The notes under the pieces are model-generated. The model was not told the DNA's origin, made no database searches, and was given only the letters and a program-made list of their open reading frames with translations. From positions 468,907 through 532,906 of the forward strand of contig NZ_KB913029.1 of the NCBI RefSeq assembly GCF_000384115.1: DNA of 64,000 bases. The letters are read 5' to 3'. Positions 25,995-35,560 of the stretch are shown here, one piece after another (positions within the stretch are counted from its first letter, which is position 1; each line of letters opens with the position of its first letter). A program made the position numbers and the translations under genes. The DNA is from Sporichthya polymorpha DSM 43042. Lineage in GTDB: Bacteria > Actinomycetota > Actinomycetes > Sporichthyales > Sporichthyaceae.

Positions 25995-26422
25995 GACCCG
26001 TGCGCCGAAGCGCCACCGGTGGCCTCCGCGTCCCAGGCAGTGCTGTCGGTGTGGCCGGCGCTGTCGCAGGGGTCGCCACCGCCGGCATCGGCGAGCAGGT
26101 CGAGGTCACGCAGGTCGCGGATGGTGATGATGTAGCGGGCGATGTCGGCGGCACTGCTCGCGTCGGCGATGGCGACGGCCAGCCAGTCGATCGCGGCGAG
26201 GAGGTCGGCGCGTGGGTCGGGCGAGGCCTCCACCTCAAGCAGCGGGTGGTAGGCGGGGTGGACGGTCTCCAGGGTGAGGAAGGCCAGGCCGATCCCGGTC
26301 AGGTCCCAGCACGGCTCCAGCGGCCCGACGTCCAACGCGAGGCGTTGTTCGGCGCGCGCCATGGCCAGCCGGGCCTGCTGCACGGGCTCGGGCGGGGTGG
26401 TGAAGGTGAGCGGGTGATTCAT
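25991..26422 (-). CDS. small conjugative-element protein, unknown
   Basis: The 143-residue protein has an acidic, Trp/Leu-containing core (GPLEPCWDLTGIGLAFLTLE, LLAAIDWLAVAIADASSAAD) and a disordered Gly/Asp tail. ATG 26422 is preceded by GGAGG at 5 bases; the longer frame is unsupported. Its pattern of PxCWD followed by a DWLxxAIxD helix faintly recalls the 120-residue protein at 23716, so the two may be distant relatives. Confidence 0.65.
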   Translation of the reverse strand: MNHPLTFTTPPEPVQQARLAMARAEQRLALDVGPLEPCWDLTGIGLAFLTLETVHPAYHPLLEVEASPDPRADLLAAIDWLAVAIADASSAADIARYIITIRDLRDLDLLADAGGGDPCDSAGHTDSTAWDAEATGGASAHGS

Positions 26423-26570
26423 CGGAACCTCCGTGACGTGGACGGGACCTGTCGAGCGTGGGTGGGATCGGCCGTTGGTGGGCAAGGTCGGGCTGCAATC
26501 TGTGGACACGTGCGCGCTGCTGGGCGCCCTGTGGAATGACAGGCGGGCGCGCCGACGGACTCGGGACCTG

Positions 26571-27569
26571 TTACGGGGGTTGCGGCGCGGGCGGCTCAAC
26601 CTCCGGCAGCGCGGCGGGGTCAACGAGTCTGTGGGTCACCGGGGCCGGGGCCGGCGGGTGGCTGCGGTCGAGGCCGAGGTCGGTAAGGATGCCGCGGGCG
26701 GTGTCGATGACCCGGGTGGCGGCCTCGCGCACCCGGTCGGTGTCGCCGCCGGACCAACCGGCGAGGTAGGGCACGGAGTAGGCCTCGGTGGGCAAGCCGG
26801 CGGCGTGCGTGACGAGGTAGGCGATGGACTCGGCCTCGACCTCGGCCTGGGCGCGGCAGCCGAGGGAGGTGCGGTACTCGGCGAGGAATCGGGTCTCGTG
26901 CCCGCCCCGGATGTGGCCGAGCTCGTGGGCGAGCGTCTTCGAGGCTTGTGCGTCGGGGACGTCGTCGCGTACCCGCACCGTGCGGGTGGCGAAGTCCGTG
27001 TGCCCATTAGCCGTTCCGGTGCACGGGCCAAGCTCGACGGTGAAGCCGTCGGAGCGGATCACGTCCACGAGCCGGGCCGTGAGCAGCCGCGGGGCGTCCC
27101 CGGCGAGCAGCTGCGGCCCGACGTCGGGCAACGGCTCACCCACGGTCTGGCTGGCGTCGAAAACGTGCACGACCCGGAAGCCGCGCAGCCGGCGGGCCGG
27201 GACGGCGTCGGGGCGCTCGCTGGACTCTCGTGGGACCGGCAGTGGCGAGTCTGCGGCGGGTCGCTCGTCTCCCTCACGCACCCGGGACAGGCAGGGCGCG
27301 AGGATGGCGATGCCCTTCTCCCCTTTGCGGACCCGTCGGCCGAGGGAGTTCCACGCGCGGATTCCGGCCACGTGGGTCGCGTCCGGGCACTGGATGCCGA
27401 TGAGCAGGATGTTGGTGGCGCTGTAGGTCGGGAGCCGGGCGGCGACGGTGAGCATGTGCTGCCACGCCTCGCCCTGGGTGAGGGCCTCGACGGCGCTGAC
27501 CAGGTGGGCGTGGGCCACGGCCAGCCGGTCACCGGGATCCGCCCGCCGTGTCGGAGTGGTGCGGCTCAT
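26571..27569 (-). CDS. ArdC-like antirestriction protein with zinc-metalloprotease domain
   Basis: The 332-residue protein has an N-terminal ArdC single-strand-DNA-binding-like domain (about 15-110: QMLTVAARLPTYSATNILLI-type core, RRVRKGEKGIAILAP). The C-terminal metallopeptidase-like domain carries the HELGH zinc motif in KTLAHELGHIRGG and a downstream Glu region (EVEAESIAYLVTHAAG). Such proteins protect incoming plasmid DNA during conjugation. The ATG overlaps the stop of the cell-wall peptidase gene. Its ssDNA-protection role fits the relaxase and coupling protein here. Confidence 0.88.
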   Translation of the reverse strand: MSRTTPTRRADPGDRLAVAHAHLVSAVEALTQGEAWQHMLTVAARLPTYSATNILLIGIQCPDATHVAGIRAWNSLGRRVRKGEKGIAILAPCLSRVREGDERPAADSPLPVPRESSERPDAVPARRLRGFRVVHVFDASQTVGEPLPDVGPQLLAGDAPRLLTARLVDVIRSDGFTVELGPCTGTANGHTDFATRTVRVRDDVPDAQASKTLAHELGHIRGGHETRFLAEYRTSLGCRAQAEVEAESIAYLVTHAAGLPTEAYSVPYLAGWSGGDTDRVREAATRVIDTARGILTDLGLDRSHPPAPAPVTHRLVDPAALPEVEPPAPQPP

Positions 27570-28207
27570 CTGACGGTCCGTCGGTTGTGGGCCGGGTCAG
27601 AGAGCAGTGCCTGGTCGCTATCCGGTTCCGGATCGGGCGGCAGCGGGCGTCCGGCGCAGACGGGGTCGGACCAGCCGAGGTAGCCGCCGGGGGTGACGAA
27701 GCCGTCCTCGATCCGGGCGAGGGTGACGTGGTAGACCCCGCCGCGGTGACCGAGCGCGGTGTCGAGGACGTCGTTGGACACCACGGCGATCCGGGCCGGG
27801 TCGCAGAACACGTCGCTGCTGGTGACCAGGGCGACGTGGCCTTCGGGGGCGGCGCTGCGCCAGAACACGAACGCGCCCGCCGGTGGGCAGCGGTCGCCGG
27901 GGTGGGCGTGCCCGGCGGCGAACATCGCGGCCCAGTGCGCGGCGGCGTCGGGGTAGCCGGAGTTCGCGTGCCCGTAGGCGCGGCAGACGAGGCGGTCGCA
28001 GAGCCGGTGCCAGCCCGCGGTGATCCCGACCATCGAGACCGCGATGCGGATCGCCGTCCCCGCCGACACCGGACCCGAGACCGCCGTGACGGCCATACCG
28101 CTCGCTGAGGTACCGGGGCCGGGGCCGGCCAGGACGGCGAGCGACGCGAAAGCCGGGACGGCACCAATCCACGCGGTGGCGGCGGCTCCGGCGAGCAACA
28201 CCTTCAT
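27566..28207 (-). CDS. secreted cysteine-peptidase-like protein (VirB1-like role)
   Basis: The 213-residue protein has an N-terminal signal/anchor and an NlpC/P60- or CHAP-like domain: conserved Cys and Gly positions in HRLCDRLVCRAYGHANSG, PAGAFVFWRS, EGHVALVTS and GYLGWSDP. It resembles the C-terminal domain of the chromosomal protein at 18857. In conjugation loci such hydrolases open the wall for the secretion channel. Both ends overlap neighbours (ATGA), so it is a fixed member of the transfer operon. Confidence 0.75.
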   Translation of the reverse strand: MKVLLAGAAATAWIGAVPAFASLAVLAGPGPGTSASGMAVTAVSGPVSAGTAIRIAVSMVGITAGWHRLCDRLVCRAYGHANSGYPDAAAHWAAMFAAGHAHPGDRCPPAGAFVFWRSAAPEGHVALVTSSDVFCDPARIAVVSNDVLDTALGHRGGVYHVTLARIEDGFVTPGGYLGWSDPVCAGRPLPPDPEPDSDQALLSDPAHNRRTVR

Positions 28208-30108
28208 GACCTCGCCTCCCCCAGCAACGGTGGGCCGGGCGTGAACGGTGGGCTGGGTTGGATGGGGGTGCCGGTGGCGCAGGCGGTCTCGATGGCGCGC
28301 TGCCCGGCGCGTAGGGCGGCGGCGTCGGGGCGGGCGGTCCACGGGTCGAGGTCGAGCACCGAGGGCCGGGTGTGGCGCAGCAGCAGGACCGCGGTGCTGA
28401 ACGGCAACGTGCGCAGCACGGATGCCGGCATCACGGAGACCTGACGGGTACTCACGGACTCGCTGCGGTCCCCGCCTCGCCCGCGGGACAGGGTGGTGGT
28501 GGGTTCGTCGATCTCCCCGAGCAGGCGGGAGACGTCTTGCAGGTCGCGGGCCTTGCCGAGGCCGCCGAGGATGAGCTTGACGGTGGCGGCGTCCCAGATC
28601 GCGTCGGCGGCGTGCTCGCCCCACCGGTGGCGGGCCTGGGCCAGCGATTGCAGCACCGCGAGAGTGGTGATCCCGGACCCGCCGCCTTCGGCCATCAGCG
28701 AGGGCAGGGACGGCAGCGGGGTGAGGTTGGCGATCTCGTCCAACGCCAGTAACAACGGCGGGTCCAAACGGGCGCCGGGGGCGCGGGCCGCGCGGGCGCG
28801 GGCGGTCTCGGTGATGTCCTCCACGAACGCAGCGACCAGCGGGGCGCACGTCCCGGAAGAGACCGCGGAGGCGAGCAGGTAGAGGGTGCCGGAGTTGGCC
28901 AGGAAGGTGGCGGGGTCGAACTGGTCGCGGGGGCCGGGGTCGACCGCGGCCAGCACGTCCGGGTCGGCCAGCGCCGCGAGGGCCTGGCGCACGCCGAGCC
29001 AGACCGAGTCGCGGGTGCGGGGGTCGGCGTGGATCGCGGACTCCAGGGCGTCGGCCCACCCGTCTGCTGCGCCGGGGTGGCGCATCAGCACGGTGACGGC
29101 GTCGGTGGCCAGCGCCGGGTTGAGCGACCACCGGTACAGGTCCAGTGCGCGGCGCCCGTCCAGGGCGGCGGCGTGCAGCAAGCACCGCAGCGCGGTCTCG
29201 GTCTGCCCGGACCAGAAGTCCGCGTCGGTCACCGAGCGCCCAAACCCGGCGCCGGCGGCCAGGCCGCGGGCGCGGACCAGGGCGGTGCGGGGGGTTTCGC
29301 AGCCCCGGACCGGGGACCAGCGCAGCCCACCGGGCAGCCCGGCCAGGCGTTGCGGGTCGAAGATCGCGACCGGGCCGCGGGCGGCGCGGTGGTGGTAGGT
29401 CAACGCGAGCGTGTCCGGGCGGGTGGAGGTGGTCACGACCGGGCCGGGGGCGTCCAGGACCCAGGGGATGACCACGTGCAGGCCCTTGCCCATCCGGGGT
29501 GGGCCGACCAGCAGCGCGGAGTCCTCCACGCTGCACCACAACTCCGTGCCCCGGGCGCGTCCGAGCCGATACCCGACCGCGCCCGGCGCGGGCTTGGTCC
29601 CGGCCAGGGAGGGGCGGACCAGCGGTGCGCGGGCGAGCACGACCGCACGGCCGGCGACCGCGCGAGCCTGCCGCGCGGTGGCCAGCCCCGGCAGAGTGCG
29701 GACGTCACGGCGATCCACCCCGCAATCGCCCCCACCAATGCCACCGATCCCGCCACCGAATAACGGGCCGAACCGGTGAAGCACGACCCAGGCGAGCGCG
29801 CCAGCCACGCCCAGGACGACCAGCGTGGCGGCCCAGTACGTGAGCGGGCCGGGCAGCTCGGCCGGCGCCGGCCAGACTGACGCCGGGTCAGATAGGGCGG
29901 TGACCGCGGCCAGGGCCGCGACGAGCCCGCCGGTCGGCATGCCGCGGCCGGTGGCCAGGGCGCCGAGCGCGGCGCCGGCCCACAGCAGGAACCCGACCGC
30001 GATCACGGCGGCCAGCACGGTGAGGGCCAGGTCGATCAGCGGGCTCGACGGCGCCGCGCCGGAGCGCCCCCGCGCAGACCGCGACGGCCCGGGGTGACGG
30101 GGCGTCAT
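28204..30108 (-). CDS. type IV coupling protein, VirD4/TraG-like ATPase
   Basis: The 634-residue protein links the relaxosome to the secretion channel. Two to three N-terminal membrane helices (about 25-130) are followed by an ATPase domain with Walker A VGPPRMGKGLHVV, Walker B PLLLALDEIANL and the downstream GLGKARDLQDVSRLLG segment typical of TraG/TraD. ATG 30108 overlaps the preceding stop (ATGA); the frame runs on upstream only as a shadow of the next gene. Confidence 0.92.
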   Translation of the reverse strand: MTPRHPGPSRSARGRSGAAPSSPLIDLALTVLAAVIAVGFLLWAGAALGALATGRGMPTGGLVAALAAVTALSDPASVWPAPAELPGPLTYWAATLVVLGVAGALAWVVLHRFGPLFGGGIGGIGGGDCGVDRRDVRTLPGLATARQARAVAGRAVVLARAPLVRPSLAGTKPAPGAVGYRLGRARGTELWCSVEDSALLVGPPRMGKGLHVVIPWVLDAPGPVVTTSTRPDTLALTYHHRAARGPVAIFDPQRLAGLPGGLRWSPVRGCETPRTALVRARGLAAGAGFGRSVTDADFWSGQTETALRCLLHAAALDGRRALDLYRWSLNPALATDAVTVLMRHPGAADGWADALESAIHADPRTRDSVWLGVRQALAALADPDVLAAVDPGPRDQFDPATFLANSGTLYLLASAVSSGTCAPLVAAFVEDITETARARAARAPGARLDPPLLLALDEIANLTPLPSLPSLMAEGGGSGITTLAVLQSLAQARHRWGEHAADAIWDAATVKLILGGLGKARDLQDVSRLLGEIDEPTTTLSRGRGGDRSESVSTRQVSVMPASVLRTLPFSTAVLLLRHTRPSVLDLDPWTARPDAAALRAGQRAIETACATGTPIQPSPPFTPGPPLLGEARS

Positions 30109-31328
30109 CCGGCCACCGGTCCGGCGCGACGGGTCTGCCGGTCGGGCAGGGCGTGGACGGTGGCCAGGCCACGCCGGTCCGCGGCGGGAGGTTCGAGCGG
30201 TCGGGCGGCGGTGCTCAGGGCCTGGGTGAGGATGTGCCCGGTGCTGAACACCTGAGCCAGGTCCAGGCCGGGGTTGGCAGCGGCGGTCCGCAGGCTGTCC
30301 GCGGCCCGGTCGGCGGCCAAGCGCAGGTGATCGGCGGAGACCACCCGGGCCCAGTAGTCCGGGTCGGCGGTCCTCGCCCGCTCGACCGCGGCGACACCCG
30401 CGGCCGGGTCCGGGCCGCGCCCGGCCGCCCGGGAGGCCCGCTGGGTCTCCCAGAAGACCGTGACGGCGTCGATCCGGCGGCCCTCGGTGTGCAGGCGCAG
30501 CACCGACTCGTACACCGGGCGCCAGGCCCGGTTGGTCACCGTGTCCGGGCGCAACCAGCCCGCCGCGCTGGCCCCGATGCGCTGCGGGTGGGCGATCAAC
30601 GCCGCGATCAGGGTCGCCTCGTGCTCGGCGATCTGACCTGGCGTCAGGGGCGGGTGCGCGGCCAGCAACCGGTCCGCGCCGTAGGAGGACTCCAGCCGGG
30701 CCACCGCGGACCGCACCGCTACGGGCTCCCGTGCTGCGCTGGTCCGCCCCGGGCATGCCGGCGACCGACCAGTCGCAGATTGACCCATAGCGGTCTGTCC
30801 GGTCGCGGCCGCCCACCGTTGCATGCCCTGCTCCAGCGCTGCGTCGACGACGGCGGTGATCGCGGTCATCGGCCGCGCCGAGCCGTCCAAGGCGCACTGC
30901 AACGCCGCCGCCTGCAGGAGGACACCGTGGGCGGTGACCTCGCGGCGCAGCGCGGCCTCCAGCACCATCACCGCGTAGGTGGCGGCCTGCGCGCCCGGCG
31001 GCAGGTCGTGCAGCAGCCCGGCCACGCGCACCACCTGAGCCCGGGTCGGTCCGAGGCGGCGCAGCAGGTCGAGCCCGGCGGCCTCGGCACGCACGGTGTC
31101 CCCCGCGGCCGCGTGGGCGCGGATCGTGGCGTAGACCTCGCGGTGCCAGGGGTCGGCGAAGTCCTGCGGTCGCAACCAGCCGAGCATGTCCGCACCGGCG
31201 CCTGCACCCCGACCCGGCGCGGCGACGGAGTTCACCGCGCAACTGGCAATGGGAATCGCGGGACCCAGAGGATCCTGGAGGAGTAGGGCACCGAGGGTGG
31301 CCCGCTCGGCCAACGGCACGACCTTCAC
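30105..31328 (-). CDS. protein with two DnaB N-terminal-like domains, no helicase domain
   Basis: The 407-residue protein opens with AERATLGALLLQDP and then MLGWLRPQDFADPWHREVYATI, a good match to the N-terminal helical domain of replicative helicase DnaB. A second copy occurs near 225-300 (IAEHEATLIAALIAHPQ, WLRPDTVTNRAWRPVYESVL). No Walker motifs or RecA fold follow. It may bind DnaG or DnaB for copying transferred DNA; this is inference. It is coupled on both sides by 4-bp overlaps within the transfer operon. Confidence 0.75.
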   Translation of the reverse strand: MKVVPLAERATLGALLLQDPLGPAIPIASCAVNSVAAPGRGAGAGADMLGWLRPQDFADPWHREVYATIRAHAAAGDTVRAEAAGLDLLRRLGPTRAQVVRVAGLLHDLPPGAQAATYAVMVLEAALRREVTAHGVLLQAAALQCALDGSARPMTAITAVVDAALEQGMQRWAAATGQTAMGQSATGRSPACPGRTSAAREPVAVRSAVARLESSYGADRLLAAHPPLTPGQIAEHEATLIAALIAHPQRIGASAAGWLRPDTVTNRAWRPVYESVLRLHTEGRRIDAVTVFWETQRASRAAGRGPDPAAGVAAVERARTADPDYWARVVSADHLRLAADRAADSLRTAAANPGLDLAQVFSTGHILTQALSTAARPLEPPAADRRGLATVHALPDRQTRRAGPVAG

Positions 31329-32632
31329 CGCTCCTCCCCGAATCCACGGGAGTTACGCATCGCCGAATCCGTGTCGTAGAGATTTCTTTCGTCCGGGTCG
31401 TGCAATCGGTGATGCACGACGTGCGAAGAGCGGGGCAGCTTCCACAGCCCGCAGCCGCGGGGCAGTGCGGGCAGCAGCGTGCGTTCGGTGTCGGTGAGGC
31501 CGAGCGCCGATGCGGTGCCGGTGAGCTGGTCGGACTCCTGGCGGTAGATCACGCGGGTCGAGCAGTCGGCGAGCAACCCGGCCGCGAGGGCGCGGGACTC
31601 GCTGCCGGAGGCGCCGACCGCGTCGAGGTCGGAAAGCCGGTGCAGAACGAGCAGGTTCGCGATCCCGTGTGCCCGGGAGAGCTTCCACTGCGCCTGCATC
31701 CGGCGGATCAGCGCGGGTGAGCGCAGGAGCCGCCATGCCTCGTCGTAGATGATCCAGCGCCCGACCCGCACCTCATCCTCAGAGACGCCGGTCCCGAGGG
31801 CGGCTTCGAGCCAGGACGCGGCGCAGGTCATCGCGACCGCGACGGCGCGGTCGTCCGAGCCGAGGGCGGACAGGTCCACGACGACCATCGGTGCGTTCGG
31901 GTCGAAGCTGACGGTAGAGGGGCCATCGAACATTCCGGCGAGGTCGCCGCGGACCAGGCGGCGCAGCCCGTGCGCGACGTCCCGCCCGTCGCTCACCCGA
32001 TCGGTAAGCGCCACGCCGTCATCCCGGGCTTGCGACGGGTCGGGGTCGATCAGGGCGGCGACGACGTCGGAGACCACCGGTTCGCGGCCGCTGCTGCCGG
32101 ACATGACCGCGACAGCTGCGTCCAGTGCAGCCCGCTCGCCCGGCGTCAGGTCGTGCCCGAGCAGCGATTCGGCCACGGACGTCAGGACGCGGGATCGCTG
32201 CCCTGCGGCATCCGCTGTCCCGGCATCGAGGGGGTTGAGGCGGGCGGGGAGTCCCGGTCCGAGGCGCAGGACGACACCGCCGACCTGCTCGGCAACGGCG
32301 GACCACTCCCCTTTCGGGTCGCCCGGGACGTAGGCCCGGCGCCCGGAGGCGATCGCGCGGACGGCGAGGGATTTCGCCAAGGCGGACTTGCCCGACCCGA
32401 TGACCCCGGCGAGGGCGACGTTCGGGTTCGTCAGCACGCCCGCGGCGTAGAGCGCCCACGGGTCGAAGGAGAACGGCTCCCCGGAGAGCGCGTCCGACCC
32501 GACCAGAGCGCCGAGGCAGCACGGCTCCGGCGTCAGGAACGGATACGCCCCCGCCAGGGTCGCCGAGCTGGCCCGGTGCGACGGCACCCGAAGCCGGCCC
32601 CAACGCGGCCCGGTGCTGAGGCGCGCGGTCAC
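31325..32632 (-). CDS. VirB4/TraC-like conjugation ATPase
   Basis: The 435-residue protein shows Walker A AGVIGSGKSALAKSL (about 75-90), GDPKGEWSAVAEQ, Walker B MVVVDLSAL and RWIIYDEAWRLLRSPAL, and a DCSTRVIYRQES segment typical of VirB4-type motors. The usual N-terminal VirB4 region is absent here and may be supplied by the SCO6880-like protein encoded just upstream. GTG 32632 overlaps that gene's stop (GTGA). Confidence 0.88.
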   Translation of the reverse strand: MTARLSTGPRWGRLRVPSHRASSATLAGAYPFLTPEPCCLGALVGSDALSGEPFSFDPWALYAAGVLTNPNVALAGVIGSGKSALAKSLAVRAIASGRRAYVPGDPKGEWSAVAEQVGGVVLRLGPGLPARLNPLDAGTADAAGQRSRVLTSVAESLLGHDLTPGERAALDAAVAVMSGSSGREPVVSDVVAALIDPDPSQARDDGVALTDRVSDGRDVAHGLRRLVRGDLAGMFDGPSTVSFDPNAPMVVVDLSALGSDDRAVAVAMTCAASWLEAALGTGVSEDEVRVGRWIIYDEAWRLLRSPALIRRMQAQWKLSRAHGIANLLVLHRLSDLDAVGASGSESRALAAGLLADCSTRVIYRQESDQLTGTASALGLTDTERTLLPALPRGCGLWKLPRSSHVVHHRLHDPDERNLYDTDSAMRNSRGFGEER

Positions 32633-33999
32633 GACAGCACCCGGGCGAGCGGCAACGCCGCAGCCGCGTAGGCCTGGACCTGCTGGCCAACCAGCCGGCG
32701 CAGTTCGCACCCGGCTTGGCCGGCCGAAGACTCCAGCGAGGCGCACGAGTTCTCCAGCTCCTCCAGCGTCGGCGCGGAGACGGCGATCAGGCCGACGAAC
32801 CGCAGGTCGCCGTGGCCTGCGATCAGGTCTTCCTCGCGGCGGGTCAGCTCGGAGGCGGCGGCACGGGAGGCCTCGTCCTCGACCCGCCCGATCCGGGCCC
32901 GGGTGGAGGCGTCGGCGAGCTGCTCGGCCCGGGCGCGGCGGATCTCCCGCAGCGCCTTCGCCGTCGGCAGCGGCTGAGCGATCAGGCTGAACGCGCGGTC
33001 CGCGCCGGCCGCGAGCAGGAGTGGTCGCAGGAAGCTCGGGTGGGTCGCGGATCGTGGCCATTCGGCGATCCAGTAGGTCGCGTGGAAGGCGGAGTCGCTG
33101 CGCGCGTGGGACCAGTTCTCCGCGATGCCCATCGGGCCCGCCGGCCCGTCGGATCCGTCCGGGCCGTGGCGGTCGGTACCGATCGGGTCGTAGGCCCGTC
33201 GTACCCTGCCTCGTAGCTGACGGGGCGTCAGCCAGGCCGCGCCGAGCTCGGCCGCCGCCATCGCCTCGGCCAGCGAGGCGAGGACCGCCTCGAGGTCGCT
33301 ACCGCGGCGCGGCCGCAGGCTCACCGCAATCAGGCACTCCAGCCGAGTCGTGGTGGCGTCCTGGTTCACCTCGTCGAGGACTCGCGATGCCCACGCCGGC
33401 GCGGGCCCGGATTGGCGGGCCCACCAGGTGCGGACGTCGGCGCCGGCTCTCGTGCAGTGCAGGACCTGGATGCCAGTGACGCCCGCCAGCCCGATAGATC
33501 CGAGGAGGCGGCCCCAGCTCGTGACGCGGCGGTCTTGGGTGGCGGCGTCCTCGAGCAGGAACCCGGGACCGCGTACCTGGGCCACCACCGTCACCGCGGC
33601 GCGTGCTCCCGTAGCGCGGATCACCGCCGCACCGGTGATGGGCTCGACGGTGATCCGGAGCCGTCCGCGCACCCCGGGAATCGTGAGGTCGTCGTCCGAG
33701 TCGGTCGTCCGCGCGAGGACGAGGTGGGCTCCGCGGGCGCGACGAGCCGCCCACGGCGCCACCACGGGAAGCACCTCGACCAGGGGTCGACCACCGACCG
33801 GGAGCAGCGCCATCGCGAGCGCGCCACCCCAGAGCGGGACGGTGAACAGCAGGCCTGCGGGCCCAGCGGCCATCCCTGCCGCGACCACGATGATCAGCGC
33901 GGAGCCCACCAGGGCCAGTTGTGCGCCGCTCAGGCCGAGCAGCAGACCGCGTCGCTCCAACCGGCCGAAACGAACATCACTTGCCTGGGTCGCGGTCAT
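32629..33999 (-). CDS. SCO6880-like conjugation protein (PrgI-like membrane part plus VirB4-N-like part)
   Basis: The 456-residue protein starts with FGRLERRGLLLGLSGAQLAL and two membrane helices, the usual start of SCO6880-family proteins. A long cytoplasmic region follows (about 90-456, with LTPRQLRGRVRRAYDP and TYWIAEWP). In actinobacterial transfer systems this family pairs with a VirB4-type ATPase, as here with the next gene. It overlaps its neighbours on both sides. Confidence 0.87.
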   Translation of the reverse strand: MTATQASDVRFGRLERRGLLLGLSGAQLALVGSALIIVVAAGMAAGPAGLLFTVPLWGGALAMALLPVGGRPLVEVLPVVAPWAARRARGAHLVLARTTDSDDDLTIPGVRGRLRITVEPITGAAVIRATGARAAVTVVAQVRGPGFLLEDAATQDRRVTSWGRLLGSIGLAGVTGIQVLHCTRAGADVRTWWARQSGPAPAWASRVLDEVNQDATTTRLECLIAVSLRPRRGSDLEAVLASLAEAMAAAELGAAWLTPRQLRGRVRRAYDPIGTDRHGPDGSDGPAGPMGIAENWSHARSDSAFHATYWIAEWPRSATHPSFLRPLLLAAGADRAFSLIAQPLPTAKALREIRRARAEQLADASTRARIGRVEDEASRAAASELTRREEDLIAGHGDLRFVGLIAVSAPTLEELENSCASLESSAGQAGCELRRLVGQQVQAYAAAALPLARVLS

Positions 34000-35222
34000 C
34001 GTTCGTCCTTCCTGCTCGTCGGTCGCCCGGTTCCGCCCGGGCGCGGGTTCGAGGGCCGGTGCGCGGACAGACCCGCCGCGAGGGGCGCTCCCCCGGCATT
34101 GGCGTTACGGGCCGGACCGGCCCGTCGTCCTGCCGCAGCCGCACCTGCACCGCCGGCGCCGGCCCCGGCGAGCACGGAGGAGGTGATGGCTTGTTGGGCG
34201 GCGAAGCGGGCCTGCGACCCCGCGGCCCCCGCAGCGCGGGACGCCGGGTTGGCGGCCATGGAGGAGTGCATGACGGAGGCGGCTTCCATGCCGGTCCAGT
34301 GCACGAACTTGAAGGTCATCCACGGTGCAAAGGCAGCGATCGTCAACAGGATCAGCCCGACCAGAACGTCAGAGAGCCCGGCCGATTGGGCGGCAGCTGC
34401 ATCCGGCACCGCTCCCGGTAGTGCCCCCGGCGTTGTTCCAGGTGCTGTCCCCGGCGGGGCGACCGTGGGCCCGGTTCCGGTGAAGGCGCTCGCACCGAGC
34501 ACGAAGGTCACGACGATGACGACCTTGCACAGCACCAGGGCCGCGACGATCTCGATCCAGCGGCGAGCCCACACCCGGGTCTGGTCCCAGACCGCGCCGG
34601 CGAACGCGATCGGCGCGAACACGGCGACCAACAGCAGCGCTGCCTTGCGAAAGAGCAGAACGGCCCACAGGGCCAGGCAGCCGAAGATGATCCCGATGCC
34701 GAGCATCATCTGCAGCACCGGTCCCACTTGCGGGCCGGCCAGCCACGTGAGGTTGAGGAACCGCTCGGCGGCGCCGTGGACCGTGGTCCCGCTGGAGGCG
34801 GCGATGAACTCGCAGATCCCGTCGGTCGCGATCAGTCCGGCTTGGGTGACGCCGAGGGCGAGGCTCGCTCCGAGGAGAGCCTTGGCAAGTCCGACGGCGG
34901 CGCGGGCCAAGCCGCCGGGCTCGCGGCGCAGGACGGAGGTGATGGCCTGCGCGACGAGCAGGCCCATCACGACCGGAACGGTGACCGCGGCGATGACCGC
35001 GACGTTGGCGCGAAACCAGTCCGCGCCCAAGTCGATGCGGGTGCCGGTGTCCAGGGCGGCCAGCGCGGTCGTGGTCACCGACTCGGCGGCGCTGACGAAT
35101 GCGTCGCCGAGGGCGTCGAGGACGAAGCCGGAACCGGTCGCCGTCGCCGAACCGACGACACCACCGACGGCGGCGCAGAGCGGGTCGAGGGGGCCGGCGC
35201 AGGCCGGGTTGCCAGCGGTCAC
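33996..35222 (-). CDS. VirB6/TrbL-like polytopic membrane protein
   Basis: The 408-residue protein has about six membrane helices (for example VIAAVTVPVVMGLLVAQAI, LQMMLGIGIIFGCLALWAVL and VVIVVTFVLGASAF), a hydrophilic loop with DQTRVWARRWIEI and a Gly/Ala-rich tail. This is the TrbL/VirB6 layout of the inner channel component. A Pro/Gly-rich insert (about 275-300) is unusual. GTG 35222 overlaps the DUF6112 stop. Confidence 0.85.
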   Translation of the reverse strand: MTAGNPACAGPLDPLCAAVGGVVGSATATGSGFVLDALGDAFVSAAESVTTTALAALDTGTRIDLGADWFRANVAVIAAVTVPVVMGLLVAQAITSVLRREPGGLARAAVGLAKALLGASLALGVTQAGLIATDGICEFIAASSGTTVHGAAERFLNLTWLAGPQVGPVLQMMLGIGIIFGCLALWAVLLFRKAALLLVAVFAPIAFAGAVWDQTRVWARRWIEIVAALVLCKVVIVVTFVLGASAFTGTGPTVAPPGTAPGTTPGALPGAVPDAAAAQSAGLSDVLVGLILLTIAAFAPWMTFKFVHWTGMEAASVMHSSMAANPASRAAGAAGSQARFAAQQAITSSVLAGAGAGGAGAAAAGRRAGPARNANAGGAPLAAGLSAHRPSNPRPGGTGRPTSRKDER

Positions 35223-35560
35223 TGGATCCGCGTTCCCATCGCGGAGAAGAACGAGATGATCCCGTTCGCCCCGCCGATCAGCAGCGCCCCACCGGCCGCG
35301 ACCAGCACGCCCGTCTTGCCGCTGGAGGTGTGGGAGTAGTTGCCCTGGTGGTGCCCGAGCGCCCAGATGATCACCGACACCACCAGCCCGGCGACGCACG
35401 CCACCAGGCCCCAGGTCAGCAGCGCGCCGACGAGCTCGCGAAGCACCTCCAGCCCGGGCAGGCCGTTGCTGTTCGGGGTGATCCCGGGATCCGCCGCCCG
35501 CGGCCTCGGCGACTCAGCCGCTCGCGGAACCAGCCACCCGATCGGAGCACTGACCACCAT
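35219..35560 (-). CDS. DUF6112-like small membrane protein (VirB2-like)
   Basis: This 113-residue protein has two hydrophobic segments (LTWGLVACVAGLVVSVIIWAL and GVLVAAGGALLIGGANGIISFF) around a short polar loop, as in VirB2/TrbC pilins and the actinobacterial DUF6112 family. ATG 35560 has GGGAGG at good spacing and is preferred to the upstream starts. It is the first gene of the type IV secretion part of the operon; the 35561-35820 gap in front holds no gene and may contain a promoter. Confidence 0.8.
   Translation of the reverse strand: MVVSAPIGWLVPRAAESPRPRAADPGITPNSNGLPGLEVLRELVGALLTWGLVACVAGLVVSVIIWALGHHQGNYSHTSSGKTGVLVAAGGALLIGGANGIISFFSAMGTRIQ

Noticed and set aside
33412-35259. 615-codon plus-strand frame opposite SCO6880-like and VirB6-like genes
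   Set aside because: Spans two real genes on the other strand with no domain; shadow.
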